DNA of 64,000 bases from Frigoribacterium sp. CG_9.8 (lineage in GTDB: Bacteria; Actinomycetota; Actinomycetes; Actinomycetales; Microbacteriaceae). A program made the position numbers and the translations under genes. The DNA is taken from NCBI RefSeq assembly GCF_015751965.1, contig NZ_JADOVH010000003.1:62001-126000 (forward strand), read 5' to 3'. Every line of letters starts with the position of its first letter. Position 1 is the first letter of the stretch. Positions 16,821 through 26,774 of this stretch are shown here, one piece after another. Under the pieces are notes generated by a model that was not told where the DNA came from, searched no databases, and was given only the letters and a program-made list of their open reading frames with translations.

Positions 16821-17114
16821 ATGGCAACCGACTACGACGCACCTCGTAAGACCGACGACGACTCCGAGTCGATCGAGGCTCTTAAAGAGCGCGTTCCGGA
16901 CAAAATGTCTGGCGTCGTCGACGTGGATGATTCTGACAATCCTGGCGGCTTCGACCTGCCGGGCGCGGATCTCTCAGAGCTCGACCTCGACGTCGTCGTG
17001 CTACCCCCGCAGGCCGACGAGTTCACCTGTGTCAATTGTTTTCTCGTCAAACATCGCTCGCAGCTCGATCACGAGGAGAAGCTCGGATTGATCTGCCAGG
17101 AGTGCGCGGCCTGA
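16821..17114 (+). CDS. DUF4193 family protein
   Basis: 97-residue acidic actinobacterial protein starting MATDYDAPRK. The C-terminal third holds two Cys pairs, CVNC near residue 72 and CQEC at the end, flanking LVKHRSQLDHEEKLG, which predict a zinc ribbon. The function is unknown. It is widely conserved beside sepH and dut. An alternative ATG 6 nt upstream (16815) is possible because no strong Shine-Dalgarno decides between them. Confidence 0.88.
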   Translation: MATDYDAPRKTDDDSESIEALKERVPDKMSGVVDVDDSDNPGGFDLPGADLSELDLDVVVLPPQADEFTCVNCFLVKHRSQLDHEEKLGLICQECAA

Positions 17115-17130
17115 GCCGGTTCGTGCGCCT

Positions 17131-17610
17131 TTAGCCGGCGCGCGCTGCCTCGATCGCGGCGGCCAGGGCATCCGGTGTTCGAGTCGACACGATCCAATAC
17201 GGGGTCGGGTCGGTCTCGTCGGTCACTTCGATTTTGGCGACCGGCGACACCCAGCCGCGGATCAGCAGCCACGCGCGTGCGTCGAGGAGGCGGCCCCGCT
17301 GAAGGGTGGCCTCTTCGCCCCGGAACACGGTCACCGTGCCGATGAGGTGAACCGAGACCCGCGCGCGCCCGGCGATGAGTTCGCCCCGGGATACTTCAAT
17401 CACGGGAGAGGTCGCAACCAAAACCAGCACAACCATCGCATAGAGAACGAGCGCAACGATCGCCCCGGCCAGAAGATTGATCGGAAGAAATACCAGCAAG
17501 CTCGCAGGCACCACCAGTGCCGTTGCCAAAAAAACCCAGTGTGATGGCCAGATGCGTTCATGGTAGAGCGTCGAAAGGATCGTCGGACCACCGGGAGGGT
17601 TCTGCGTCAT
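17131..17610 (-). CDS. DUF3093 family membrane protein
   Basis: 159-residue protein with two adjacent transmembrane segments (about residues 23-65) followed by a soluble domain containing RARVSVHLIGTVTVFRGEE and ARAWLLIRGWVSPVAKIEV. The family is actinobacterial and the function unknown. An in-frame GTG at 17649 would add 13 residues; the ATG at 17610 is preferred because the family begins shortly before the first membrane segment. It is divergent from dut, and its 3' end is 16 bp from DUF4193. Confidence 0.85.
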   Translation of the reverse strand: MTQNPPGGPTILSTLYHERIWPSHWVFLATALVVPASLLVFLPINLLAGAIVALVLYAMVVLVLVATSPVIEVSRGELIAGRARVSVHLIGTVTVFRGEEATLQRGRLLDARAWLLIRGWVSPVAKIEVTDETDPTPYWIVSTRTPDALAAAIEAARAG

Positions 17611-17662
17611 TTCTCTATTCGACCAGATTTTCCTCTGCTCCGACGGCACCGTCGTTCTGCAC

Positions 17663-17668
17663 TACCCT
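17663..17668 (+). promoter_or_regulatory. -10 hexamer TACCCT for leaderless dut
   Basis: TANNNT hexamer 6 nt before the dut GTG. No ribosome-binding site is visible between them. Confidence 0.5.
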
Positions 17669-17674
17669 CGTGAC

Positions 17675-18157
17675 GTGTCTGAAAGCGTTGAAGTCCTTAT
17701 CGTGGCCGACCGGGTGCCCAGCTATTCTCATCCCGGTGACGCGGGTGCTGACCTCGCCGCCGCCGTGGCGATAACACTTGCTCCCGGCCAGCGTGCGACA
17801 GTGGCAACCGGGGTGTCGATCGCGCTTCCCGACGGTTATGTCGGGTTTGTCGTTCCTCGGAGCGGGCTCGCGGCCACGCACGGCATCACGATCGTGAACA
17901 GTCCGGGCACGGTGGATGCCGGCTACCGTGGCGAGATCAGCGTCACCCTGTTGAATACAGACAACTCAATGCCGTACTCTGTCGCGGTCGGTGATCGAAT
18001 TGCCCAGCTCGTGGTGATGCCAGTGACTCGGGCGCGATTCATCCCGGTGCAAATCCTCCCGGGCAGCCAGCGTGGAGAATCCGGATTCGGGTCGACCGGC
18101 CACACGACCAACGACACTGAACCGCCCAGTACCGAAGAACAAGGAGAGTTTCTGTGA
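17675..18157 (+). CDS. dut: dUTP diphosphatase
   Basis: 160-residue trimeric dUTPase that hydrolyses dUTP to dUMP and PPi, keeping uracil out of DNA and supplying dTMP synthesis. The five family motifs are readable: HPGDAGADL (1), PRSGLA (2), the active-site NSPGTVDAGYRGEI (3), GDRIAQLV (4) and the glycine-rich RGESGFGSTGH (5). The length is normal. The GTG start lies 6 nt after a TACCCT hexamer. The stop overlaps the DUF3710 GTG by 4 bp (GTGA), so the genes are co-transcribed. Confidence 0.96.
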   Translation: MSESVEVLIVADRVPSYSHPGDAGADLAAAVAITLAPGQRATVATGVSIALPDGYVGFVVPRSGLAATHGITIVNSPGTVDAGYRGEISVTLLNTDNSMPYSVAVGDRIAQLVVMPVTRARFIPVQILPGSQRGESGFGSTGHTTNDTEPPSTEEQGEFL

Positions 18158-18816
18158 GCGACACCGCTTCGCCATCCGGCGAGCCTCAGCCGAACGAGAA
18201 TGCCGACACGAGCGCCACAGACGAGCCCCTGAAATCTGCCCCGGCCGACCGGGAGACCGAGGGGCCGCTTGACGAGTCTGAGGCGAACCCGGTGCGCCCG
18301 TATGTCGATCTTGGGGGAGTCAAGATCCTCCCGCGCGAGGGCCTCCAACTGCGACTCGAGGTGGAAGAGGGCAGCCAGCGAGTCGTCGCTGTCGGCCTGG
18401 ACTACGCCGGTTCCACTCTGCAGGTGCAACCATTCGCTGCGCCGCGCACCTCGGGCCTCTGGCACGAGATCCGGGAGCAGATAGCCGAACAGATCGCGAA
18501 GCAGGGCGGCACGACCCGCCTGACCGAAGGCCCATTCGGTCCAGAGCTTTTCGCGGAGATCCCGGCAACGACTCCCGGGCAGCCGGATTCGACCCGCTTA
18601 GCCCGGTTCATCGGCGTCGACGGTCCGCGATGGTTCCTGCGAGGTGTGATCGCCGGCGACGGAGCAGTCGACACCGCCGCTGCTCTCCAGATCGAAGATT
18701 TGTTCCGCAGCGTCGTCGTGGTGCGTGGCAAGACTCCCATGCCGCCGCGCGACCTTATCCCCCTCCATATGCCCAAAACCGCGGCTGCACCTGACCCGAC
18801 GACACCGGGCGCCTGA
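18154..18816 (+). CDS. DUF3710 family protein
   Basis: 220-residue actinobacterial protein. The first 50 residues are acidic and disordered. The folded domain begins near YVDLGGVKILPREGLQLRLE and includes RTSGLWHEIREQIAEQIAKQGG and DGPRWFLRGVIAG. The function is unknown. It almost always follows dut and precedes DUF3159 in this phylum. AAGGAG upstream supports the GTG start. Confidence 0.9.
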   Translation: MSDTASPSGEPQPNENADTSATDEPLKSAPADRETEGPLDESEANPVRPYVDLGGVKILPREGLQLRLEVEEGSQRVVAVGLDYAGSTLQVQPFAAPRTSGLWHEIREQIAEQIAKQGGTTRLTEGPFGPELFAEIPATTPGQPDSTRLARFIGVDGPRWFLRGVIAGDGAVDTAAALQIEDLFRSVVVVRGKTPMPPRDLIPLHMPKTAAAPDPTTPGA

Positions 18817-18821
18817 GCCGG

Positions 18822-19529
18822 GTGACTGACGAAAGAGAGCCCGAACCAGGCTTTCGGGAAGCGTTCGCCGATGCGATGCGCAAGACCGGGCTTGGCCAGG
18901 TGGCTCCGGGCGAAGTTCCGACTGGACGGTCGTTACTGAAGGCGGTCGGCGGCCTTCGCGGCTTGGTTGAGTCCATCCTGCCCGCGCTGGCATTTCTTGT
19001 GCTCTACGCGACCACCAAGAATTTGCCGCTTTCGGTGCTGGTACCGGTGGCACTCGCGGTGGTGTTCGTGGTGGTCAGACTCGTCACCCGCACCCCGATC
19101 ACTCAGGCGTTTGCGGGCATCGTTGGCATCGCTATCTCTGCGATTCTCGCCCTGGTCTCCGGTCGTCCGGAAGCGAATTTCCTTCCGGGGATCGTGGTCA
19201 ACAGTGTGAGTCTGGCTGTGTTGCTTGTCAGCATTCTTGCGCGCTGGCCGCTCATCGGAGTGATCGTCGGATTCCTCACCAACGAGACAACTCAATGGCG
19301 CGAGCAGAAAGCGAAGCGGCGGGTGCTCTACCTCACCACCTGGCTCTGGGCCGGACTCTTCGCCCTTCGTCTCGCCGTCGAGGTGCCGCTCTACCTCGCT
19401 CAACAAGCCGAGTGGCTCGCCGGGGCGAAACTCCTTCTTGGCATTCCCCTTTACGCGGGAATGCTCTGGGTGACGTGGTTGCTCGTGCGTGCCGTCTATT
19501 CGGGGATCCCGCGGCCGATCAGCGAGTGA
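18822..19529 (+). CDS. DUF3159 family membrane protein
   Basis: 235-residue integral membrane protein with five to six predicted transmembrane segments (first at about 45-65). Characteristic segments are PTGRSLLKAVGGLRGLVES near the start, RPEANFLPGIVVN in the middle, and TWLWAGLFALRLAVEVPLY later. The function is unknown. It follows DUF3710 by 5 bp and is probably the last gene of the dut operon. The GTG start has only a weak ribosome-binding site, consistent with coupling. Confidence 0.9.
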   Translation: MTDEREPEPGFREAFADAMRKTGLGQVAPGEVPTGRSLLKAVGGLRGLVESILPALAFLVLYATTKNLPLSVLVPVALAVVFVVVRLVTRTPITQAFAGIVGIAISAILALVSGRPEANFLPGIVVNSVSLAVLLVSILARWPLIGVIVGFLTNETTQWREQKAKRRVLYLTTWLWAGLFALRLAVEVPLYLAQQAEWLAGAKLLLGIPLYAGMLWVTWLLVRAVYSGIPRPISE

Positions 19530-19539
19530 TCCGCGTGCT

Positions 19540-19565
19540 AAAGTATCTTGATATCGAGATACTTT
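19540..19565. promoter_or_regulatory. 26-bp near-perfect palindrome between DUF3159 and acn (probable operator)
   Basis: Bases 19540-19565 form an inverted repeat centred on GATATC, with 12 of 13 symmetric base pairs matching; the core is TATCTTGATATCGAGATA. It starts 10 bp after the DUF3159 stop and lies about 122 bp before the aconitase ATG. It lacks a loop or T-run, so it resembles a dimeric repressor site more than a terminator. The cognate regulator is not in the window. Confidence 0.55.
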
Positions 19566-19687
19566 TACGCCGGTGTCGGCTGAACCAGTCTTAGAATTAT
19601 CGTGCTGGCATTACGGCCAGTGGCGGTCGAATATGGCACCGGGTGTCTCGCCACAGATCACACCCAGCCCAGCAAGGGAGTCGCGCA

Positions 19688-22513
19688 ATGTCGCAGGTCA
19701 ACAGTTTCGGTTCGAGGGACACGCTGACGGTGGGTTCTACTGACTACGAAATCTTCCGGATCGACCACGTTCCCGGCTCTGAGAAGTTGCCGTACAGTCT
19801 CAAAGTGCTGCTCGAGAACCTGCTGCGGACCGAAGACAACGCAAACGTCACCCGATCGCAGATCGAAGCCCTCGGGTCGTGGGTCCCTACCGCCGAACCA
19901 GACACCGAGATCCAGTTCACCCCCGCCCGGGTCATCATGCAGGACTTCACCGGGGTCCCCTGCATCGTCGACCTCGCCACCATGCGGGAGGCGGTGTCCG
20001 CCCTCGGAGGCGATCCAAAGAAGATCAACCCGCTCGCTCCGGCCGAACTCGTGATCGACCACTCCGTGATCGCCGACCTTTTCGGCTCCGAGAACGCCCT
20101 CGAGCGCAACGTCGAGATCGAGTACCAGCGCAATGGTGAGCGCTACCAATTTTTGCGCTGGGGACAGACGGCTTTCGACGACTTCAAGGTCGTGCCGCCC
20201 GGAACCGGCATCGTGCACCAGGTCAACATCGAATACCTGGCACGGGTCACGACGACTCGCACGGTGAACGGTGTGCTGCAGGCCTACCCCGACACCTGCG
20301 TTGGCACCGATTCACACACCACAATGGTCAACGGCCTCGGTGTGCTGGGCTGGGGCGTCGGTGGCATCGAGGCCGAAGCGGCAATGCTCGGCCAGCCCGT
20401 CTCCATGCTCATACCAAAGGTGGTCGGTTTCAAACTCACCGGGGTCATTCCGACCGGGGTGACCGCAACAGATGTCGTCCTCACCATCACCGAGCAGTTG
20501 CGAAAGCACGGGGTCGTCGGCAAATTCGTCGAATTCTATGGGGCTGGTGTCGCAGCTGTGCCTCTGGCCAACCGCGCCACTATCGGAAACATGAGCCCCG
20601 AGTTCGGTTCCACAGCGGCGATGTTCCCGATCGATGACGTCACGCTCGACTACCTGCGCCTCACCGGTCGAAGCGACGAGCAGGTCGCACTTGTCGAGGC
20701 CTACGCGAAGCTTCAGGGGCTCTGGCACACCGCAGATTCCGAGCCTAGTTTCAGCGAATACCTCGAGCTCGACCTGTCAACGGTCGTGCCATCGATCGCC
20801 GGGCCGAAGCGGCCGCAGGATCGGGTCATCCTCTCCTCGGCCAAGGCCCAGTTTGCGAAGGATCTCACGAGTTATGCCAGTGTCGAGGACGGACTCATCG
20901 AGCACGACCTTGTCGATCTGGGTATCTCTGAGTCGTTCCCCGCATCCGATCCGCCAAGCAATCAGCCGGAGGATGAGCACAGTCACCACCGCCACACGCA
21001 TGTCAGCCATGCGCCCTCCTCGGTGTCCCGGCCCACTGCGGTAACCACGAAATCCGGCGAGAGTTACACCCTCGATCACGGAGCCGTGGCCGTCGCGGCA
21101 ATCACGTCCTGCACCAACACCTCGAATCCTTCGGTCATGCTCGCTGCGGGGCTCCTGGCCCGCAACGCGGTCAGGAAGGGCCTCACATCCAAGCCCTGGG
21201 TCAAGACGACCCTCGCGCCCGGCTCCAAGGTGGTCACCGATTACTACGCAAAGGCTGGCCTCACTGACGACCTCGAGGCACTCGGTTTCTACACGGTCGG
21301 CTACGGCTGCACCGTCTGCATCGGCAACACCGGACCTTTGATCGAGGAGGTCACCGACGCGATCAACAAGAACGATCTCGCCGTGACCGCCGTGCTCTCC
21401 GGCAATCGAAACTTCGAGGGCCGCATCAGCCCCGATGTGAAAATGAACTATCTGGCGAGCCCCCCGCTTGTCATCGCCTACGCCCTCGCCGGTTCGATGA
21501 ACTTCGATTTCGAGACCGATTCCCTCGGCACCGGCAACGACGGCGCCGAGGTCTATCTCAAAGACATCTGGCCGGACGCTGCCGAGGTGCAGTCGACGAT
21601 CGATTCGTCTATCGACACCGCAATGTTTACCAAGGAGTACGGAGAGGTCTTCGACGGTGACGAGCGCTGGCGCTCGCTTCCGACACCGGACAGTGAGGTC
21701 TTCGAGTGGGATTCTGAATCAACCTATGTGCGTAAGCCCCCGTACTTCGAAGGAATGACCCTGGAGGCCTCTCCGGTCAGCAACATCTCGGGTGCTCGAG
21801 TGCTGGCGAAGCTCGGCGATTCAGTCACTACCGACCACATCAGCCCGGCCGGCAATATCAAGGCCGACAGCCCCGCTGGGAAATACCTTGCCGACCACGG
21901 TGTGGACCGCGCTGACTTCAACTCCTACGGATCGCGGCGCGGTAACCATGAGGTGATGATTCGCGGCACCTTCGCGAACATCCGTCTTCGCAACCAGCTC
22001 CTCGACAACGTGGAGGGCGGATTCACCCGCGACTTCACTCAGGCGGATGCACCGCAGTCGTTCATCTACGATGCAAGCCAGAACTACCAGGCCGCCGGGA
22101 CGCCACTCGTGATCTTCGGCGGCAAGGAGTACGGCTCCGGATCCTCCCGTGACTGGGCCGCGAAAGGCACGAGTCTTCTCGGTGTCAGAGCGGTCATTGT
22201 GGAGAGTTTCGAGCGTATCCATCGTTCAAACCTGATCGGGATGGGAGTGGTACCACTGCAATTCCCCGCCGGAGAGACTTGGGCAACCCTCGGCCTCGAT
22301 GGCACCGAAGTCGTGAGCATCACTGGCCTTGAGGAGTTGAACGACGGGACCACACCGAAGACCGTGCGGGTCTCGGCAGCCCCGACGGAGCACTCCGCAG
22401 CAGGCAAGCAGAACGTCGAGTTCGACGCGGTCGTGCGCATCGACACTCCCGGTGAGGCCGACTATTACCGCAACGGGGGGATCCTCCAGTACGTTCTGAG
22501 ATCGCTGGTTTAG
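19688..22513 (+). CDS. acnA: Aconitate hydratase
   Basis: 941-residue TCA-cycle enzyme that isomerises citrate and isocitrate through a [4Fe-4S] cluster. Cluster ligands are visible in [12 protein letters not shown] and in [13 protein letters not shown]. The swivel-domain motif [15 protein letters not shown] is near residue 815. Between the main domain and the cluster domain is a divergent linker containing the His-rich cluster HSHHRHTH (around 20977-21000), longer than in classic bacterial AcnA. The ATG was chosen because AAGGGAG precedes it. It lies downstream of the palindrome at 19540 and is followed 9 bp later by dxs. Confidence 0.96.
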   Translation: MSQVNSFGSRDTLTVGSTDYEIFRIDHVPGSEKLPYSLKVLLENLLRTEDNANVTRSQIEALGSWVPTAEPDTEIQFTPARVIMQDFTGVPCIVDLATMREAVSALGGDPKKINPLAPAELVIDHSVIADLFGSENALERNVEIEYQRNGERYQFLRWGQTAFDDFKVVPPGTGIVHQVNIEYLARVTTTRTVNGVLQAYPDTCVGTDSHTTMVNGLGVLGWGVGGIEAEAAMLGQPVSMLIPKVVGFKLTGVIPTGVTATDVVLTITEQLRKHGVVGKFVEFYGAGVAAVPLANRATIGNMSPEFGSTAAMFPIDDVTLDYLRLTGRSDEQVALVEAYAKLQGLWHTADSEPSFSEYLELDLSTVVPSIAGPKRPQDRVILSSAKAQFAKDLTSYASVEDGLIEHDLVDLGISESFPASDPPSNQPEDEHSHHRHTHVSHAPSSVSRPTAVTTKSGESYTLDHGAVAVAAITSCTNTSNPSVMLAAGLLARNAVRKGLTSKPWVKTTLAPGSKVVTDYYAKAGLTDDLEALGFYTVGYGCTVCIGNTGPLIEEVTDAINKNDLAVTAVLSGNRNFEGRISPDVKMNYLASPPLVIAYALAGSMNFDFETDSLGTGNDGAEVYLKDIWPDAAEVQSTIDSSIDTAMFTKEYGEVFDGDERWRSLPTPDSEVFEWDSESTYVRKPPYFEGMTLEASPVSNISGARVLAKLGDSVTTDHISPAGNIKADSPAGKYLADHGVDRADFNSYGSRRGNHEVMIRGTFANIRLRNQLLDNVEGGFTRDFTQADAPQSFIYDASQNYQAAGTPLVIFGGKEYGSGSSRDWAAKGTSLLGVRAVIVESFERIHRSNLIGMGVVPLQFPAGETWATLGLDGTEVVSITGLEELNDGTTPKTVRVSAAPTEHSAAGKQNVEFDAVVRIDTPGEADYYRNGGILQYVLRSLV

Positions 22514-22516
22514 GCT
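22511..22516 (+). promoter_or_regulatory. -10 hexamer TAGGCT for leaderless dxs, overlapping the acn stop codon
   Basis: The first three bases are the acnA stop codon. The hexamer ends 6 nt before the second of two adjacent GTG codons (22523), favouring that codon as the dxs start. Confidence 0.4.
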
Positions 22517-22522
22517 GTCGTG

Positions 22523-24469
22523 GTGAACCTTCTGCAAAGTATCCACGGACCACGTGATCTGGATCGGCTCACCAAGGATCAGCTCGTCGAGCTCGCCTCC
22601 GAAATCAGGGGATTCCTTGTCAGCGAGGTGTCCAAGACCGGCGGTCACCTTGGACCGAATCTCGGGGTCGTTGAGCTCACGATGGCTGTTCATCGCGTCT
22701 TCGATTCCCCGTTCGACGCGATCGTTTTCGACACCGGCCATCAGTCCTATGTGCACAAGCTGCTGACGGGGCGGCAGGATTTCAGTCGCCTTCGTGAGCG
22801 TGGCGGGCTGGCCGGTTATCCGCAGCGTTCGGAATCCGAACACGATATTGTCGAGTCCTCCCACGCCTCCAGTTCCCTGAGTTGGGCTGACGGCATCTCG
22901 CGTGCGTTCCAGATGACCGGCCAGAAGGATCGCCATGTGGTCGCGATTGTCGGTGATGGCGCTCTCACCGGGGGGATGACCTGGGAGGCGCTGAACAACA
23001 TCAGCGATGACAATTCGCGCAATCTCGTCATCATCGTCAACGACAACGGGCGCTCCTACGCCCCGACCATCGGCGGTATGGCACGTTTCCTCAACGACGT
23101 ACGCACCCGGCGTTCCTACCGCAGTCTCAATGTCTCGAGCCGCCGTTTCTTCGACCTCTTCGGATCTCCGGGGCAGGCTCTGTACCGCGGCATCCGTGGA
23201 GGTACGCACGGCTTCCTGAGCCGCTTCACCAACAATGAAGCGCTGTACTCGAACCTCGACATCAAGTACATCGGTCCAATTGACGGACATGACCTGCGGG
23301 CTATGGAGGAAGCCCTTACTCAGGCCAAGAACTATGGAGCCCCGGTCATCGTTCACGCGATCACCCAGAAGGGGAAGGGGTTCGAGCCAGCGGTGCTGGA
23401 TGCGGCGGACCAGTTTCATGCCGTCGGTCACATTGATCCGGAGACCGGCGAGCCCATCGATCCCTCTGACAAACAGTCATGGACCTCGGTTTTCGCCGAA
23501 GAACTCGTGGTTCTCGCCGACAGCAACCCGGCCATTGTGGGCATCACCGCCGCGATGCTCCGCCCCACCGGTCTGCAGCCCCTCGCCTCCAAGTACCCAG
23601 AGCGGGTCTTCGACGTTGGAATCGCCGAGCAACACGCTGTCACCTCCGCGGCCGGGCTCGCGTTCGGCGGACTGCATCCGGTTGTTGCGCTGTACGCGAC
23701 CTTCATTAACCGGGCATTCGACCAGGTGCTGATGGATGTCGCGCTACACCGGGCTGGCGTGACTTTCGTGCTCGATCGGGCCGGTGTCACTGGCCCTGAT
23801 GGGCCAAGTCATCACGGAATCTGGGACCTCGCCATTTTGCAAGTCGTCCCGCACATCCGCCTCAGCGCGCCGCGCGACGCCATTCGCCTGCGTGAAGAAC
23901 TGGGTGAGGCGGTAGCTGTGGCGGACGCCCCGACGGTGGTGCGATTCTCCAAGGGTAATGTCGGCAACGAGATCCCCGCAGTGCGCCGCCTCCCCGACGG
24001 CGTGGATATCCTCAGCGAAGCATCCCGTAAGGATGTTCTCATCATCACAGTCGGACCGATGGCCGAGATTGGGCTCGCGGTGGCGGCACGTCTGGCGGAC
24101 CAGGGCATCGGTGCGACCGTCATCGATCCGCGCTGGGTGGTGCCGGTGCCCACAAGCGTCATCGCACTTGCGGCGGAACATCGTCTCGTCGTGACCATCG
24201 AGGACGGAATCCGGGTCGGGGGTATCGGTACGCGGATTCGTCAGGATCTGCGCGCGGCTGGTGTCGACACAGCACTGAACGAACTCGGACTGCCCGATGA
24301 GTTTCTCCAGCACGGGTCGCGCGCAGAGATCCTCGAAGAGGCTGGCCTCACCCCACAGCAGATCGCCCGCGATGTCGTCGAGCAAGTGCTCGGCAGCAAG
24401 ATCCCGGTGGCGCGCCCGCTCACCGGTGAGGCCCATGAACAGAGCGCACTGGGGTCAGATCGCTCCTAG
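22523..24469 (+). CDS. dxs: 1-deoxy-D-xylulose-5-phosphate synthase
   Basis: 648-residue thiamine-diphosphate enzyme joining pyruvate and glyceraldehyde 3-phosphate, the first step of the MEP isoprenoid pathway. The TPP-binding motif GDGALTGGMTWEALNN is near residue 150. The pyrimidine-domain motif DVGIAEQHAVTSAAGLA is near 365, and DRAGVTGPDGPSHHG near 420. Length is normal, with an extra 25-residue tail. Two GTG codons are possible (22520, 22523); the second is 6 nt from TAGGCT. A 166-bp convergent gap to fadB follows, with no clear terminator. Confidence 0.95.
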   Translation: MNLLQSIHGPRDLDRLTKDQLVELASEIRGFLVSEVSKTGGHLGPNLGVVELTMAVHRVFDSPFDAIVFDTGHQSYVHKLLTGRQDFSRLRERGGLAGYPQRSESEHDIVESSHASSSLSWADGISRAFQMTGQKDRHVVAIVGDGALTGGMTWEALNNISDDNSRNLVIIVNDNGRSYAPTIGGMARFLNDVRTRRSYRSLNVSSRRFFDLFGSPGQALYRGIRGGTHGFLSRFTNNEALYSNLDIKYIGPIDGHDLRAMEEALTQAKNYGAPVIVHAITQKGKGFEPAVLDAADQFHAVGHIDPETGEPIDPSDKQSWTSVFAEELVVLADSNPAIVGITAAMLRPTGLQPLASKYPERVFDVGIAEQHAVTSAAGLAFGGLHPVVALYATFINRAFDQVLMDVALHRAGVTFVLDRAGVTGPDGPSHHGIWDLAILQVVPHIRLSAPRDAIRLREELGEAVAVADAPTVVRFSKGNVGNEIPAVRRLPDGVDILSEASRKDVLIITVGPMAEIGLAVAARLADQGIGATVIDPRWVVPVPTSVIALAAEHRLVVTIEDGIRVGGIGTRIRQDLRAAGVDTALNELGLPDEFLQHGSRAEILEEAGLTPQQIARDVVEQVLGSKIPVARPLTGEAHEQSALGSDRS

Positions 24470-24635
24470 CTTCAACACCCCGAGCGCCGACAACTGCGGA
24501 CGCATGCTGTCGTCGCTGCTCAGCAGTCGGGGCACGGATAGTGCGGCCCGGAACACCGACCCGCACTGCCCCTGCCCGCTATGCCCCTACTGCCCCACCA
24601 CAGTGTTCGAGCTGCACGCAGCGCGCGAGGTGCCG

Positions 24636-26774
24636 CTAGCTGACACCGCGCAGCGCCGGGTGGTGGAAGGTGTCATTGAAGACCCGCTCCGAGGCACCGA
24701 CCCGGTCGAGGTACGGCGTCACCCCGCCCATTTGGAACGGATATCCTGCGCCAAGAATGAGGCTGAGGTCGATGTCTTCCGCTGCCTCGACGACTGCCTC
24801 ATCGAGCATGCGATGAACCTCATCGGCCAAGCCATCCTCGATGCGGGTTCGGAGCTCATCGGCAGTCATCGGCGTTGTGCCCCCGGCGACGATGGCACGG
24901 GCCTTCTTGTCGATGCCGGTCACCTTTCCCTTGGAGTCACGCTCGAAGATGTGACCGAGCTCGGCTAGCTTGTGCAGGTTCGCACTCTGGAAGAACCGCT
25001 CTGGGAAAGCGGCATGGTGCGTATCGAGTACATGGGCTCCGACCGTCAGGCCAACGAGTTCGAGCAGCTCGAATGGAGTCATCGGGAGACCGAAGGGCTT
25101 CGTCGATTCCTCGACGACCTCGAACGCAGTGCCGGTGTCGACCGCGTGCATCGCCTCGCCCAAGACCTTCGCAAGAATACGGTTGACCACAAATCCGGGG
25201 GTGTCGGTCGTGATCACAGCGTTCTTGAACAGCTTCGCGGCCGTGACCATTGCAGTCGAGAGCGTCGCGTCATCCGTCTGCGGAGTCTTGACCACCTCGA
25301 CAAGGGGCATGACGGCCACCGGGTTGAAGAAATGAAAACCTACAAGGCGCTCCGGATGCTTCAGCTTGGCACCGATTTGCTCGACCGACAGCGACGAGGT
25401 ATTCGTCGCGAGCACGGCGGTGTCGGAGAGGTACTGCTCCACGTCGGCAAAGACGTCCTGCTTGACCCCGAGCTCCTCGTACACGGCCTCGATCACCCAG
25501 TCACAGGCAGCGAAATCGGCCTTGTCGGTTGTTCCTGTGACGAGGGCCGTGAGTCGGTTTGCCTCATCCGGTGAGATGCGCTTTTTGGTGAGTAGCGCGT
25601 CGATCTCCTCGTGGATATAACTCACGCCCTTGTCGACGCGGGCCTGGTCGAGGTCGGTGATGACCACCGGCACCTTGAGTCGACGCACGAAGAGCAGCGC
25701 GAACTGGCTTGCCATCAGGCCGGCCCCGATCACGCCGACCTTGGTAACCGGTCTTGCGATGCTCTTATCCGGGGCGCCTGCCGGGTGCTTGGTGCGTTTT
25801 TGCACCAAGTTGAATGCGTAGATGCTCGCCTTGAACTGGTCACCGGAAATGAGGTCGGCGAGTGCATCGTCCTCGGCCGCAAAACCGGTCTCGCGATCGG
25901 TATTCTTGGCAGCTTTGAGCAGACCGAGGGCCGTGTAGGGGGATTGTGCCACGGTTCCGATTCGACTCTCGAGCATCTTGGTTGCGACCCCGATCGCGAT
26001 GTCCCATTTGATGGCGCGCTCGATCTTGCCTGGGGCGTTGGCGCGCTTCACCGTGGTGGTGCCCGCGATCACGCCGTCTGCCCATGCGATGGAGTGCTCG
26101 AGGAACGAGACGGAATCGAAGATGGCGTCGGCGATCCCGAGGTCGAATACTTCCTGCCCGGTCAGCATCCGGTTGTTTTTCAGCGGGTTCTCGATGACGA
26201 CCTTCAGCGCGTTTTCGATACCGATCAGGTTCGGTAGCAGCCACGTTCCACCCCAGCCGGGAATGATTCCGAGAAACACCTCTGGCAGTGCGACGCCGGG
26301 GGTGTTGCGATCGACCGTGCGGTAGTCGGCGTTGAGTCCGATCTCGAGTCCGCCGCCGAGCGCGAGACCGTTGATGAACACAAAGGACGGCACGCCAAGA
26401 TCGCTCAGCTTACCGAGGGCATAGTGACCGAGTTGGGCCATCTGTTTGCCGATGGCCCGGCTGGAGATCGAGCCGACCTTGGAGAGGTCTGCGCCGGCGG
26501 CAAGGAAGAACGGCTTACCGGTAATGGCGACTCCGACAATCTCTCCGCGAGAAGCTCGCTCCTTCAGCGTGTCGAGGGTCACGGCAAATTCGACAAGGGT
26601 GACCGGGCCGAGCGTTGTGGGACGGGTGTGGTCCCGGCCATTGTCGAGCGTCACGAGTGCAAGTGTGCGACCTCCCGAGATTGGCAGGTCCCGCACATAC
26701 GAGTGGGTGACGACCTCATCTTCGGATGCTGCAATGAGTTCCGCAAACCGGGTCTGTGTTGCGACGTCAGTCAT
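24636..26774 (-). CDS. fadB: Bifunctional enoyl-CoA hydratase / 3-hydroxyacyl-CoA dehydrogenase
   Basis: 712-residue multifunctional beta-oxidation subunit. The crotonase domain (about 1-270) has an oxyanion-hole-type GVAITGKPFFLAAGADLSKVG and NGLALGGGLEIGLNADY. The NAD-binding dehydrogenase domain starts near 325 with VGVIGAGLMASQFALLF, contains GFHFFNPVAVMPLVEVV, and is followed by two C-terminal helical domains. It hydrates enoyl-CoA and oxidises the hydroxyacyl-CoA for the thiolase encoded just upstream. The ATG at 26774 overlaps the thiolase stop (ATGA) and has GGAAAGAAG before it. An apparent N-terminal extension to 26960 is thiolase sequence in another frame. Confidence 0.94.
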   Translation of the reverse strand: MTDVATQTRFAELIAASEDEVVTHSYVRDLPISGGRTLALVTLDNGRDHTRPTTLGPVTLVEFAVTLDTLKERASRGEIVGVAITGKPFFLAAGADLSKVGSISSRAIGKQMAQLGHYALGKLSDLGVPSFVFINGLALGGGLEIGLNADYRTVDRNTPGVALPEVFLGIIPGWGGTWLLPNLIGIENALKVVIENPLKNNRMLTGQEVFDLGIADAIFDSVSFLEHSIAWADGVIAGTTTVKRANAPGKIERAIKWDIAIGVATKMLESRIGTVAQSPYTALGLLKAAKNTDRETGFAAEDDALADLISGDQFKASIYAFNLVQKRTKHPAGAPDKSIARPVTKVGVIGAGLMASQFALLFVRRLKVPVVITDLDQARVDKGVSYIHEEIDALLTKKRISPDEANRLTALVTGTTDKADFAACDWVIEAVYEELGVKQDVFADVEQYLSDTAVLATNTSSLSVEQIGAKLKHPERLVGFHFFNPVAVMPLVEVVKTPQTDDATLSTAMVTAAKLFKNAVITTDTPGFVVNRILAKVLGEAMHAVDTGTAFEVVEESTKPFGLPMTPFELLELVGLTVGAHVLDTHHAAFPERFFQSANLHKLAELGHIFERDSKGKVTGIDKKARAIVAGGTTPMTADELRTRIEDGLADEVHRMLDEAVVEAAEDIDLSLILGAGYPFQMGGVTPYLDRVGASERVFNDTFHHPALRGVS

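Noticed and set aside
24470-24635. Terminator or small gene between dxs and fadB
   Set aside because: Only weak short inverted repeats and no T-run. Frames crossing the gap are continuations of shadow frames.
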